From contig NZ_RDSM01000002.1 of the NCBI RefSeq assembly GCF_004115155.1, positions 1,178,001-1,242,000 on the forward strand: DNA of 64,000 bases. Direction: 5' to 3'. Positions 52,940-61,968 of the stretch are shown in pieces. Within the stretch, counting starts at the first letter, position 1, and every line of letters begins with the position of its first letter. The notes beneath the pieces are model-generated. The model was not told the DNA's origin. It saw only the letters and a list, made by a program, of their open reading frames with translations, and searched no databases. The DNA is from Granulicella sibirica. Lineage in GTDB: Bacteria > Acidobacteriota > Terriglobia > Terriglobales > Acidobacteriaceae. A program made the position numbers and the translations under genes.

Positions 52940-53361
52940 ATCAAAGCTCCCTCCAGGGAGAGCAGAAGACTAACCTATGTGGGGTAAATCTTCATTACGG
53001 TACGAATAAGCGCTTGCCGTGGATGGCTGTTCGCGGTCACTCAAAGGCGGTGTCTCAGGGGGTCGCCTTCGCTCTTCGCAGTTCCAAAAGATGGTGAACC
53101 CGACGCCCGCATCGTATCAGCCGAGTTCATGAGGCCGCCAGGTCGATCGTTTTCAGACATCTGCGAATTTTTGGCGCGGCCAGTACTCATGGGTTTGCCG
53201 ACGGCAATGTCGAAGGCGCGCCGGACGTAAACTTGATAATGCGGCGAAGTCGCGTTTCGCGGCTGCGCAAATTGGTTCCCTAAGTATCGTCGCCTATGAT
53301 GCATTCCACAGCCTGCCGCACTGGCTGGGTTCCCTTAGCGGGCACAGAATGGGCAAAATGT
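52940..53361. other. Gap with no recognisable gene
   Basis: This 422-base stretch has one open frame of 87 codons (53041-53304, minus) whose protein is Arg/Ser-rich, lacks a clear ribosome site and resembles nothing I know. Given the neighbouring broken genes it is probably degraded coding sequence. Confidence 0.4.
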
Positions 53362-53858
53362 CTACACAGTGTGCGACATCACTCGTGACAAGAGATCCTG
53401 ATGAGATTTGAGGACGAATAATGACTGTGATCGAAAGAGCGCCGACGGTAGATAGTGGTAGCCGCAATGATCGCTGATTTCGGTCAGCCTTTCCTTGTCC
53501 TGAGGGAGCGTGAGGCCTGAAATCGCGCGGAAATAATCGTCAATCCCGCCCCCGATCGTTGCCAACATCATGTGCCCCGGCGCCGAGCCCACATTCCGGA
53601 ATGCGTGATATGTATTCCGAGAGGACAAGATCGCTCTACCGTTAACCATCGGTACCCAAATCCCGTCTTTGTAGAACTCATACTGGCCCTCAAGTACGGT
53701 GAAGATCTCTTCCTCTTTCACGTGCATGCGGGGGGGCGGTCCGCCGCCAGGTGGAGTCGTCTCAATAAAACGCAACAGGTGTAATTAGAGGACTTGCTGG
53801 AGACCACAATTTCCAGAGAAAGGTCGTCAAGAATGGTGATGAAGTCCTGTTCTGCCAA
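53362..53858 (-). pseudogene. Cupin-domain protein gene, frameshifted
   Basis: The gene begins at TTG 53858 with GGAGGA upstream and reads LAEQDFITILDDLSLEIVVS, continuing to SSKSSNYTCCV. The matching continuation is in another frame: FIETTPPGGGPPPRMHVKEE, then FTVLEGQYEFYKDG (cupin motif 1 with its His and Glu ligands), NTYHAFRNVG and GLTLPQDKERLTEISDH. One missing base in the T run on the minus strand (A tract at 53767-53770) would restore V-F-I-E. The error sits in a homopolymer, so a sequencing error cannot be ruled out. Otherwise the gene would encode a small secreted-free cupin of about 165 residues. Confidence 0.8.
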
Positions 53859-54111
53859 AATTCCTCCGTAAATAGAAACTACTTCTAAGACGAGTATTTC
53901 GAAGCGGTAGTTATCCTCTTAGAAGACCTTCGAACAAAATTTACCCGCACCTGTCTCCCGTGGGGCAGCCTCTGTTATCGATGACTGAGTTTAGATTTGC
54001 CGTATTCAGTCGTTGATAACAGTCAGTATGGAGTGACCGGCGCCGACCGTGGGTTAGGCTGTGAGCGTCCGAAGGGCGCAAAGTTCAGAGCCACAGAGGA
54101 AGGGAGCCGGT

Positions 54112-54596
54112 CATAAAGGAGAAGGTACTAATTTTAGGTTTGGATGTCCATGCTAAGACGATCGCCGTAGCGGTCGCAGAGCCGGAAGGTGAAGTGCGGA
54201 GCCTGGGAACGATTCCGAACCGCGCGGAGTCTATTCGCAAGTTGATCAAGAAGTTTGGTTCGGCGGCCAAGCTGAGAAGCCTGTTATGAAGCCGGACCGA
54301 CGGGCTACGTCGTGTACTGGCAACTGGCGGAGCTCGGCATCGAGTGCGAAGTTGTGGCAACCACGCTGGTACCGGTCAAGGCTGGCGATCGAGTGAAGAC
54401 CGATCGAAGGGATGCCGAGAAGCTGGCGCGATGCTACCGATCAAGGGGATCTGACGGCGGTCTGGGTTCCGGATGAAGGTTCTGAAGCGTTACGCGATCT
54501 GGTGCGAGCTCGCGAAGCAGCGAAGCAAGATCAGACTCGATCGCGGCATCGCTTGAGCAAGTTCCTTCTGCACTCCGGTCAGCGTCCACCAACCGC
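54112..54596 (+). mobile_element. IS110-family transposase remnant (N-terminal half, two frameshifts)
   Basis: Reading across frames gives an IS110-type DEDD transposase N-terminus: ILGLDVHAKTIAVAVAEPEG (first catalytic Asp), LGTIPNRAESIRKLIKKFGS, then after a one-base insertion near 54282 [20 protein letters not shown] and [16 protein letters not shown], then after another extra base near 54442 [20 protein letters not shown] and RSRHRLSKFLLHSGQRPP. It stops at about residue 165 of an expected 330-350; the C-terminal Ser motif is gone. GC-rich sequence just before the start may be the original left end. It is inactive. Confidence 0.85.
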
Positions 54597-54831
54597 CCCG
54601 GCCCTGGGCACGCCTGTCACGACCGCGTCCTGGAGAGACAAGCCCTCCTGGTTCATCGTTGCAAGCAGGGACCGCACAATCTCCCCGCAGCTTGAAGAAC
54701 TGGAAGCCAAGCGGATGAACGCCATCACGACAAGAGCAGATTCCTGCCATGTGGTGATGCTGTCGAAGCCCGAAGTAGTCACTGATGTCATCATTCGCGC
54801 CAGTCATGCACTCGATAACGATCGGCAGTAA
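54597..54831 (+). pseudogene. Alpha/beta-hydrolase C-terminal remnant fused to the IS110 remnant
   Basis: Directly after the transposase fragment, and in the same frame as its last part, the sequence reads ASWRDKPSWFIVASRDRTIS, then QLEELEAKRMNAITTRADSC and HVVMLSKPEVVTDVIIRASH. This is the C-terminal third of a chloride-peroxidase-like alpha/beta hydrolase, with the acid (RDRTI) and the histidine (SCHVVML) of the triad. No N-terminal part is present. The junction near 54597 gives a chimeric open frame ending at 54831. Confidence 0.75.
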
Positions 54832-54938
54832 GGCTCACCACAGTAGCAGCTTGCGCCTCGCGGCAGAACATTTGGCTGACCTGCCGAACGCTTGCGATCA
54901 CCCTTCCTTCAAACCGTCTCAGATCAACCTCGTCAAGA

Positions 54939-55791
54939 ATGGACAACGTGAGCTCCTACACCCACAACACTGCACCCACTCAGTTCGTCGAGAGCGAAGG
55001 CATCCGTTTTGCTTTTCGTCGCTTCGGTAAACAGGAAAGCATTCCGCTTGTCTTCATCCCTCATATCCTGGGGAATCTGGACAGCTGGGACCCCTCAGTG
55101 ACAGACGGCCTCGCGGCTGACCGTGAGGTTATTCTCTTCAACAATGCCGGGGTCGCGAGTTCGAGCGGGGAGGTGCCCACGACCTTCGCAGAGATGGCCA
55201 AGAGCGCTGGAGTCTTCATCGATGCTCTCGGACTCACTAGAGTGGATGTTCTCGGGTTCTCGATTGGGTCGATGATGCAGAACGTTGCTCTAGAACGGCC
55301 AGATTTGGTGCGCAAGCTGGTGATCGTCGGGAGTGGACCCCGCAACGGCGACGGGATTCCGCTGACACCTGAGTCTCAGGCCATTTTCACAAACAAGTAC
55401 GGGAACCTCGATGACTTTTGGATCGACGGCTTCTTCACGGCGTCTCCTGAGAGCCTAGCGGCGGGTCGAGCATTCCTGGAACGCCGAGATGCACGTGTGG
55501 AGAATCGTGACACCCCTATCGGGGAGAAGGTGCAGCCTGCGCAAATTCGCAGCTCTTCAGGAGTGGGGGAACCCGATCGGAGAACGCTTCGCTTATCTGC
55601 AGGGCATCAAGATTCCCGTCCTGATCGTTGGGGGGAAATCGGACATTATCTTTTACACGATCAACTCCTTCTATCTCGAGCAGAGCCTTCCGGACGCACA
55701 GCTGATCCTTTATCCCGACGCCGCGCACGGCTCGCTCTTTCAGTACCCGGCTTTGTTCGTAGAACATACGGCAATGTTCCTGCGAGGCTGA
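54939..55791 (+). pseudogene. Alpha/beta-hydrolase gene, frameshifted
   Basis: The first frame encodes an alpha/beta hydrolase: VESEGIRFAFRRFGKQESIP, VFIPHILGNLDSWDP, the nucleophile elbow VLGFSIGSMM and VIVGSGPRNGDG, up to IGEKVQPAQI. The true continuation is in another frame: AALQEWGNPIGERFAYLQGI, PVLIVGGKSDIIF (acid) and YPDAAHGSLFQYP (histidine), ending at TGA 55791. A single extra C near 55547 (CAAATT-C-GCAGCT) explains the shift. All catalytic residues are otherwise present, so the break is recent or an assembly error. Repaired length would be about 283 residues. Confidence 0.82.
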
Positions 55792-56264
55792 CGAGGCACC
55801 ATGAACATCGTCGCAGCGCTCTTCAAAAGCAACTTGCCAATCCGTGACAACCTTAAGCGTGTGGTGGCTCGTTAGAAATATTCGGGGATTAGCGCCAATC
55901 AAACGAAGGATCCATATGGATCACCTCTTCAATCGCACCAAGCGTTCTCGCGTGAAGAAAATTCAATGGCGCTCATTGAGCCCTTGCTCAATTGATGTGG
56001 GCGGGATTAGTAACGAGAAACGCCGTTCTCGGCAGCAGTGAATTTGCGAGTGCGCAATCGCGAGTGCGTTCATCGGGACTTGGATTTGTCTCGAATGTCC
56101 CATCGCCAGATTCCGATCTCAGCTTCTGAGAAAGGGGTTGTGAGGTTCCCACGCTCGAACACGTCGCGCTGACCAAACAGATCCCAAGAGGGCGACGCGC
56201 CAAGAATATTTTCTGCTATTCGGGCGCAACAGCCACCAAAACAGCCACTCGACCAAAACGAAGA
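55792..56264. other. 473-bp gap next to tRNA-Asn, no gene seen
   Basis: No frame has a recognisable protein. The stretch is less GC-rich than neighbours and has the character of degraded sequence. It lies downstream of the 3' end of tRNA-Asn (transcribed leftward), a usual place for integration sites, but I find no second copy of the tRNA 3' end inside the window. Confidence 0.45.
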
Positions 56265-56285
56265 AGACCACCTCATGGGTGGCCT
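56265..56285 (-). terminator. Rho-independent-like terminator of tRNA-Asn
   Basis: On the minus strand, AGGCCACC and GGTGGTCT form an 8-bp stem (one G-T pair) around CATGA, followed by TCTTCGTTTT. It begins 30 bases past the tRNA 3' end, as expected for its terminator. Confidence 0.6.
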
Positions 56286-56314
56286 CTGTAACTTGTTGCT
56301 TCTTATGGTATTTA

Positions 56315-56389
<75 letters not shown>

Positions 56390-56500
56390 ATGCCTTGTTG
56401 AGGGCCGGCTTCTGCTGCGCCGCCTCAACCGTTATACCAAACTTGTGCGGGTGGGTCAAAGTTGCCGCGCGTTATCATGGGCACTTGGAGGAGCTTTCGT

Positions 56501-57073
56501 ATGTCCAGAATCTCTCGTTTGCAACGGGACGAAGTCTTGCCAGAAGCGGTCGCGATCTACGACAAATATCTGCGAGACCGTGGCAACGTGCCCAACATGT
56601 TTCGCACCATGGCGCATCGGCCCGAGATCTTCAAGACGATCATCGCTCACATGGAGGCGGTGCTGAACACCGGCACGCTCACCAAGGCGCTCAAAGAACT
56701 CGTCATTGTGCGAACGTCCCAACTGAATAGAACACCCTACTGCCTCGCCTCTCACACGACCATCGCGAAGAAGCTCGGCTGGTCCGAAGCTCAGATCGCC
56801 GCTCTTGATCAACCCGCGACCGGGGAGTTTTCCGAGCGAGAGAAGGTAGCCATCCACCTTGCCGAGATCATGACGCTCGACGCGCATGGGTACTCGGACG
56901 CGGATTTTTTTCGGCTCCGGAGCTTTTTTTCCGAAGGAGAGGTCGTCGAGTTGATGGCCGCAATCGGCTTGTTCAACTACTTCAACCGTTTCAATGATTT
57001 GCTGGAGATGGAACCAACGCAGCCTGCGAGCAAGGAGGAACTTGCTACTGCTGGCATCGCGGTCGTCTCGTAG
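56501..57073 (+). CDS. Carboxymuconolactone decarboxylase/peroxidase-related protein
   Basis: A 190-residue AhpD-like protein. The ATG at 56501 is used because GGAGGAG lies 7 bases upstream; 13 more residues would be added by an earlier start. Features are YDKYLRDRGNVPNMFRTMAH, LKELVIVRTSQLNRTPYCLA followed by SHTTIAKKLGW, and FSEREKVAIHLAEIMTLDAH. The redox motif is YCxxSH rather than CxxC, as in the 'uncharacterised peroxidase-related' subgroup. The likely role is reduction of peroxides or turnover of a small lactone, but no substrate is known. It is convergent with the CAP-domain gene (6-base gap). Confidence 0.85.
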   Translation: MSRISRLQRDEVLPEAVAIYDKYLRDRGNVPNMFRTMAHRPEIFKTIIAHMEAVLNTGTLTKALKELVIVRTSQLNRTPYCLASHTTIAKKLGWSEAQIAALDQPATGEFSEREKVAIHLAEIMTLDAHGYSDADFFRLRSFFSEGEVVELMAAIGLFNYFNRFNDLLEMEPTQPASKEELATAGIAVVS

Positions 57074-57079
57074 CCGTAC

Positions 57080-58330
57080 TCAGCGATAAAGAAGAACGGC
57101 GAGACGATAGGCTGTGAACGGGCTTGTTCCATCCCCGGAGCAAGCCCCAACGATCGCCTCACGGTAGCGTCCCGAGCCAATCTCCTTCGTCAGCCTGTCC
57201 GGCAGCAGGTCGAGATTGTCCGTTGTGTAACGCATGATGAAGAGAGGCTGGTTCCTGCCTTCGTATCCGGATTCGATCGCGCAGGCACTGCGAGCGTCTG
57301 CCCGGCCCGGAAGAATCACGAGCCCGTGCTCATCCAGCAGTCTCCCGACGCTAACCTCCTGGGCGTCAAACGACAGCAGCTGCGTTGTATGTGCGAAGTC
57401 CTCCACGGCATAGAGTTGTCCCGCGCGGGAGACAACGGAGATACCCACCGCATCCACACGTGCATCGAGCAGGTTCTCCCGATGACCGGGGGAGTTCATC
57501 CAGGCGTGATGGATAGTGCCCGCATCGGGTGCCTCTGCCACGTTCTCCGAGATGAGTGCAAACTTCGCTCCCGCGCTCGCACCCCGCGCCGAAAGTTCCG
57601 GCTCTCCTGCGAACTGATGTGAGATCGTCTGGTGAGCAGCCATTTCAGACGCATGCGCCGAGGCAGCCCGGGCAAGGCTATCGTCCCAGCTGAGTTCCGA
57701 CAAGCCCCGGTCCGCCCGTTCGCGGTTCGCTTGCTGAAACAGGAACGCCTCCGCCGAACTCTTCGTTGAAGGCGCAGTGGAGGGCGAAGTCGAGCGCTCA
57801 GCAGGAACTGTCTTACTCGGCCGAGGTGGCCCCGAATCTAAAAAGGAAGCTCCGCCCGCAATAGCCAGGCGCCCGAAATCTTCTACCGCGTAAATCTCTC
57901 CAGCGTTGACGACAATCGCAATCCCAACTGCGTTATACGCCGGATTCAGCAGGTTCTCCCGGTGACCTGCGGACTCCATCCAACCCGTCTGGATCCGAAG
58001 GACGCTCGGTGCAAAGGCGACATTTTCAGCGACAGCGTCGAAGTTGACGCCGAGCCCGTTGACTCTCGTCAGCAGGCCTTCTTCATCGGAAAACTGATGG
58101 GAGATTGCCTGCCGCCCCGCCATCTCGCGAGCATGCACCCGCGCCGCCTGGGCAAGAGCAGGATCCATCACAAGCGCCGGTACGCCCCTTGCCGTGCGCT
58201 CCTGATTCGCCGCCGAGAGCAAATACTGTTCACCTATGTTTCCTTGGGCGAACAGCGGCGCCGCAACGACACAGGCACAAAAGCCCTGCAGCAATGCTAG
58301 GAACACCCACCGTCGCAACACTGGAGTCAT
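57080..58330 (-). CDS. Secreted protein with two CAP (SCP-like) domains
   Basis: A 416-residue exported protein: signal peptide MTPVLRRWVFLALLQGFCAC... to LFAQG, then CAP domain 1 (about 35-160: AANQERTARGVPALVMDPAL, TGWMESAGHRENLLNPAYNA), a Ser/Thr/Pro linker (AERSTSPSTAPSTKSS), and CAP domain 2 (about 190-310: ANRERADRGLSELSWDDSLA, HHAWMNSPGHRENLLDARVD). Each has the HxxxM...H, E and GHRENLL elements that form the CAP cavity. A C-terminal 100-residue region contains four or more beta strands and two cysteines. Bacterial CAP proteins are extracellular with mostly unknown roles. The tandem arrangement looks like an internal duplication. Confidence 0.9.
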   Translation of the reverse strand: MTPVLRRWVFLALLQGFCACVVAAPLFAQGNIGEQYLLSAANQERTARGVPALVMDPALAQAARVHAREMAGRQAISHQFSDEEGLLTRVNGLGVNFDAVAENVAFAPSVLRIQTGWMESAGHRENLLNPAYNAVGIAIVVNAGEIYAVEDFGRLAIAGGASFLDSGPPRPSKTVPAERSTSPSTAPSTKSSAEAFLFQQANRERADRGLSELSWDDSLARAASAHASEMAAHQTISHQFAGEPELSARGASAGAKFALISENVAEAPDAGTIHHAWMNSPGHRENLLDARVDAVGISVVSRAGQLYAVEDFAHTTQLLSFDAQEVSVGRLLDEHGLVILPGRADARSACAIESGYEGRNQPLFIMRYTTDNLDLLPDRLTKEIGSGRYREAIVGACSGDGTSPFTAYRLAVLLYR

Positions 58331-58395
58331 AGCTGGTTGAACCCCACTTCTCCAAGGCTGTCGCGCGGCTTCTTCCGGTCGTCTGCCTTGCGACT

Positions 58396-59373
58396 TCAGG
58401 CTGTCAATTCATCCTTGACCAGGTTCCAAATCTCTTCGATCCCCTGTTCCAGCACGATCGTCGGGCGCCATCCCAGAGCCTTTAGGCGGCTCACATCCAT
58501 TAGCTTTCGCGGCGTACCATCAGGCTTGCTCGTATCGAAGACAAGCGGCCCCTGAAAACCGGCCACGCGTGCAACCAACTCCGCCAGCTCCCGAATCGTC
58601 ACATCCTCACCTGTCCCGATGTTGATCAGCGGCGGGGATTCCTCGGACAGGAAGCTCCCGAACTTAGCTTCGTCCAGGTTCAGCAGAAAGACGCAGGCAC
58701 GAGCCAGATCGTCCGAGTGAAGAAGCTCCCGGCGAGGCGTACCCGTGCCCCACACGACAAGTTCGCCGTTGCTGGATGTCTTTGCCACCGCCACCTTCCG
58801 CATCAGTGCAGGAAGCACATGCGAGGTCGCCGGATCGAAGTTGTCCCCCGGCCCATAAAGGTTCGTGGGCATAGCGGCCAGATAGTGTGTGCCGAACTGC
58901 CGATTGTAGCTCCAGCACATCTCGATGCCGGCGATCTTCGCCATCGCGTAAGGCCGATTCGTCGGTTCCAGCGGACCGGTCATCAGGCACGACTCCGGCA
59001 TTGGTTGTGGAGCGAGCTTTGGGTAAATGCACGAAGAGCCCAAGAACAGAAGGCGATCGACCCCGTTACGGTAGGACGCCTCGATCACATTGTCCTGGAT
59101 CACCAGATTCTCCCGAATGAAGTCCGCCGGGTACGTCTGGTTCGCCATGATGCCACCCACCTTCGCTGCCGCCAACACGACGTGCTCGGGTCTAGTCTCC
59201 TCAAAGAACGCTCTCACAGCGTTGGGATCGAGAAGGTCAAGCTCCGAGCGCGTCCGCAGGAGCAGGTTCGTGTAACCCGCCTTTATGAGCCCTCGCTGAA
59301 TGGCCGAGCCTACCAAGCCTCGATGCCCAGCGATGTAGATTCGAGCGTCGAGCGGCATGTACGGCTTGGACAT
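58396..59373 (-). CDS. fcl: GDP-L-fucose synthase
   Basis: A 325-residue extended SDR that epimerises and reduces GDP-4-keto-6-deoxymannose to GDP-L-fucose. The ATG at 59373 has GGAG 7 bases before it; an earlier ATG at 59391 lacks one. Motifs are [55 protein letters not shown] with catalytic Ser, [11 protein letters not shown] (YxxxK), [20 protein letters not shown] and [13 protein letters not shown]. It lies downstream of gmd on the same strand (30-base gap), completing the pathway. Confidence 0.96.
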   Translation of the reverse strand: MSKPYMPLDARIYIAGHRGLVGSAIQRGLIKAGYTNLLLRTRSELDLLDPNAVRAFFEETRPEHVVLAAAKVGGIMANQTYPADFIRENLVIQDNVIEASYRNGVDRLLFLGSSCIYPKLAPQPMPESCLMTGPLEPTNRPYAMAKIAGIEMCWSYNRQFGTHYLAAMPTNLYGPGDNFDPATSHVLPALMRKVAVAKTSSNGELVVWGTGTPRRELLHSDDLARACVFLLNLDEAKFGSFLSEESPPLINIGTGEDVTIRELAELVARVAGFQGPLVFDTSKPDGTPRKLMDVSRLKALGWRPTIVLEQGIEEIWNLVKDELTA

Positions 59374-59403
59374 GATCTTCTCCATCGACATAAGCGCTAG
59401 GCT

Positions 59404-60489
59404 CTACGTTTCACGAACGTTGTACGCATCGAAGCCGTGTCGCCGAACCAGCGCATCCCGCTGCGCCGCCTTCAGGTCGGCCTCGACCATCTCACGCACA
59501 AGTTCGTCGAAGGAGGTGGTCGGCGTCCAGCCAAGCTCCTCCCTCGCCTTCGACGCGTCGCCAAGAAGCGTATCGACCTCAGTCGGCCGAAAGTATCGGG
59601 GGTCGACTGCGACCACCACGCTGCCGAACGGATCCAGTGCTTTCTCCTCGGAACCGCTTCCCTGCCAGCTTAGCTCCAGATCAAGTAGCTCGGCGCAGCG
59701 CTTTACAAACTCTCGTACGCTGTACTGCTTTCCGGTTGCGATAACAAAGTCCCGCGGTGTGTCCTGCTGCAGCATCAGCCACTGCATCTCAACGTAGTCG
59801 CGTGCATGTCCCCAGTCCCGCTTTGCGTCGAGATTCCCGAGGAAGAGCGATGTCTGCAGCCCCACCTTGATCCGCGCCAGGCCCCGCGTAATCTTTCGTG
59901 TCACAAACGTCTCCCCGCGAAAGGGACTCTCATGGTTGAACAGAATCCCGTTGCACGCATAGATTCCGTATGCTTCCCGGTAGTTCACAACGATCCAGTA
60001 CGCATACATCTTGGCCACGGCATAGGGAGAACGCGGATAGAAGGGTGTCTCCTCATGCTGCGGGCTCTCCCGCACGAGCCCGTAAAGCTCGCTGGAAGAC
60101 GCTTGATAGAATTTCGTTTTCTTCTCCAACCCGAGAATGCGGATCGCCTCCAGCAAGCGCAGGGGACCAAGCGCGTCTGCGTCGGCAGTGTATTCAGGCT
60201 GCTCGAAGGATACCTGAACGTGCGACTGAGCGCCGAGGTTGTAGATCTCGTCTGGTTGTACTTTTTGCACGATGTGGATCAGCGACGAAGAGTCGGTGAG
60301 ATCGCCATAATGCAGAATGAACTTCGGCTGAGGGTTATGGGGATCTTCATAGATGTGGTCGATGCGGGCGGTGTTGAAGAGCGAAGATCGACGCTTGATG
60401 CCATGGACTTCATAGCCTTTGGCTAAGAGGAACTCCGCGAGATAAGCCCCGTCTTGTCCTGTAACCCCTGTGATCAGGGCTTTTTTCAA
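59404..60489 (-). CDS. gmd: GDP-mannose 4,6-dehydratase
   Basis: A 361-residue extended SDR that converts GDP-mannose to GDP-4-keto-6-deoxymannose. Motifs are [95 protein letters not shown] (YxxxK) and [20 protein letters not shown]. The start is TTG at 60489 with GGAGG 7 bases before it; no ATG fits. First gene of the GDP-fucose pair, after the glycosyltransferase gene on the same strand (45-base gap). Confidence 0.97.
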   Translation of the reverse strand: MKKALITGVTGQDGAYLAEFLLAKGYEVHGIKRRSSLFNTARIDHIYEDPHNPQPKFILHYGDLTDSSSLIHIVQKVQPDEIYNLGAQSHVQVSFEQPEYTADADALGPLRLLEAIRILGLEKKTKFYQASSSELYGLVRESPQHEETPFYPRSPYAVAKMYAYWIVVNYREAYGIYACNGILFNHESPFRGETFVTRKITRGLARIKVGLQTSLFLGNLDAKRDWGHARDYVEMQWLMLQQDTPRDFVIATGKQYSVREFVKRCAELLDLELSWQGSGSEEKALDPFGSVVVAVDPRYFRPTEVDTLLGDASKAREELGWTPTTSFDELVREMVEADLKAAQRDALVRRHGFDAYNVRET

Positions 60490-60534
60490 AAAAGAGCCTC
60501 CGTACCGACCTCATAGTACCCGGTCTGTACTGGC

Positions 60535-61884
60535 TCAGTTTACTTGAATCACGGGCTCGGGTTCTCGTATCAAGGAGAGTAACTCCTGCTCGAAACGTGC
60601 GAGAACCTGCTCTCGCCCAAGATGCCTTACAGCGTACCGGCGCGCCGCTGCCCCAAACTTCGAACGGAGCGTAGGAGAATCGATCAGGCAACGGGCTGCC
60701 TTCTGGAGCTCCGTCGGATCATGCGCCTGAACCACCAGGCCGCACGGGTCGATATCCAGCGCGTCGCTTCCTCCCACCACGTGGGCAACCTGAGTTCCGG
60801 GTTCGGCGATCGCGACGACCGGCCTTCCGCTTGAAAGCATTCCGGTCAGCTTCGAGGGCATCACCAAATCCGCCGCGCCGGGGCGCTGCGGCAGCAGATG
60901 AATATCCGCGGCGTTCAACAGATCGTTCAACCTTTCCATCGGCTGGATATCGATAAGTGTCACGTTGGGCCGGTGCGCGACCATGCCTTCGAACATAGAC
61001 CGGAACGAGCCTTCTCCGCAGAAGAGGAAGTGCACCCTCGGGTCGTCTTCGAACGCTGCGGCCAGAGGCACAAGGAGCTCCAGCCCTTGTTTCGCGCCCA
61101 TGTTTCCGGAGTAAAGAAGAATGATCTTTCCCTCGAGCCCAAGCTCCCGGCGGAACGAGTTTTGGCTGCCTGCCGCCTGGGGGCGAATCACGTCGACATC
61201 CACCCAGTTTGGGAAGAGTCGGCTCTGAATGGGCGACACTCCCTTCGCCAGCGACCGCTCCACCATCTTCCCTGAAATGCTGGAGACGCGGCTGAACGCA
61301 TCCGTGAACACTCGCTCCAGGCGAAGGGCGAAGCTCTGAACCCTGCCGTTCGAGGGGAGCAGGCCGAGATCGAACGCGGCGTCTACCTCGAAATCCTGTA
61401 CGTGCAACCAGGACGCCGCTTGCGTCGTGCGAGCCAGTAGGAGTGCGAGCGGAGCCCCGAAAAATGTCGGCTCCACCGTCCAGATAAGGTCAGGCTTCCA
61501 GGAATGCTGCTTCATCATCACGGGGATACTTCCAACCATGAACGAGAAAAGATGGAGCATCCGCCGGGCACCCGACGGCTCTCGCGGTACATAAAGCGGA
61601 GTGCGGTAAACCGTCGGAGCGCCCGGGACCTTTGGCAGTTCCGTCCGATACCATTTGCCGCGATAGTCTTCGCGAACCTTCCACGCGGGATAATAAGGCG
61701 GGGCCGTGATGACGCGAATCTCGTGCCCCCGCGCAGCCAGCCACGCGGCCATCTCTCCGGTATACTTCCCTACCCCAGTGAGTTCCGGTGAATAGTTAAT
61801 CCCATAGATAAGGATCCGAAGGCGGGCTGGGGGACTGATTCTCAGGCGTTGCTCTCCGCTTTCACGTAAACGATAGTCTCTCAT
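60535..61884 (-). CDS. WcaI-like GT4 glycosyltransferase
   Basis: A family-4 glycosyltransferase of about 449 residues, GT-B fold. N-terminal half: RILIYGINYSPELTGVGKYT, EMAAWLAARGHEIRVITAPP, YYPAWKVREDYRGKWYRTEL, the pattern of WcaI (colanic-acid type fucosyltransferase). C-terminal half: IILLYSGNMGAKQGLELLVP, HFLFCGEGSFRSMFEG, and HLLPQRPGAADLVMPSKLTG with the donor-binding Glu replaced region. ATG at 61884 is chosen because a much longer frame upstream would overlap the divergent permease gene. Sitting before gmd and fcl, it likely uses GDP-fucose or a related donor. Confidence 0.9.
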   Translation of the reverse strand: MRDYRLRESGEQRLRISPPARLRILIYGINYSPELTGVGKYTGEMAAWLAARGHEIRVITAPPYYPAWKVREDYRGKWYRTELPKVPGAPTVYRTPLYVPREPSGARRMLHLFSFMVGSIPVMMKQHSWKPDLIWTVEPTFFGAPLALLLARTTQAASWLHVQDFEVDAAFDLGLLPSNGRVQSFALRLERVFTDAFSRVSSISGKMVERSLAKGVSPIQSRLFPNWVDVDVIRPQAAGSQNSFRRELGLEGKIILLYSGNMGAKQGLELLVPLAAAFEDDPRVHFLFCGEGSFRSMFEGMVAHRPNVTLIDIQPMERLNDLLNAADIHLLPQRPGAADLVMPSKLTGMLSSGRPVVAIAEPGTQVAHVVGGSDALDIDPCGLVVQAHDPTELQKAARCLIDSPTLRSKFGAAARRYAVRHLGREQVLARFEQELLSLIREPEPVIQVN

Positions 61885-61968
61885 TTTACCGTTACTTTGG
61901 GGACAGCGGGCTATTGATCCCTTCCATACCGTCAAGAGCTTGCGAATAACTTCTTTCGCCTGCATCCT

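Noticed and set aside
53041..53304. 87-codon minus-strand open frame
   Set aside because: No ribosome site, no recognisable motif and biased composition; it lies in a stretch of broken genes.
52940..56314. Attachment site repeat of tRNA-Asn
   Set aside because: I found no second copy of the tRNA 3' end in the window, so no attachment site can be claimed.
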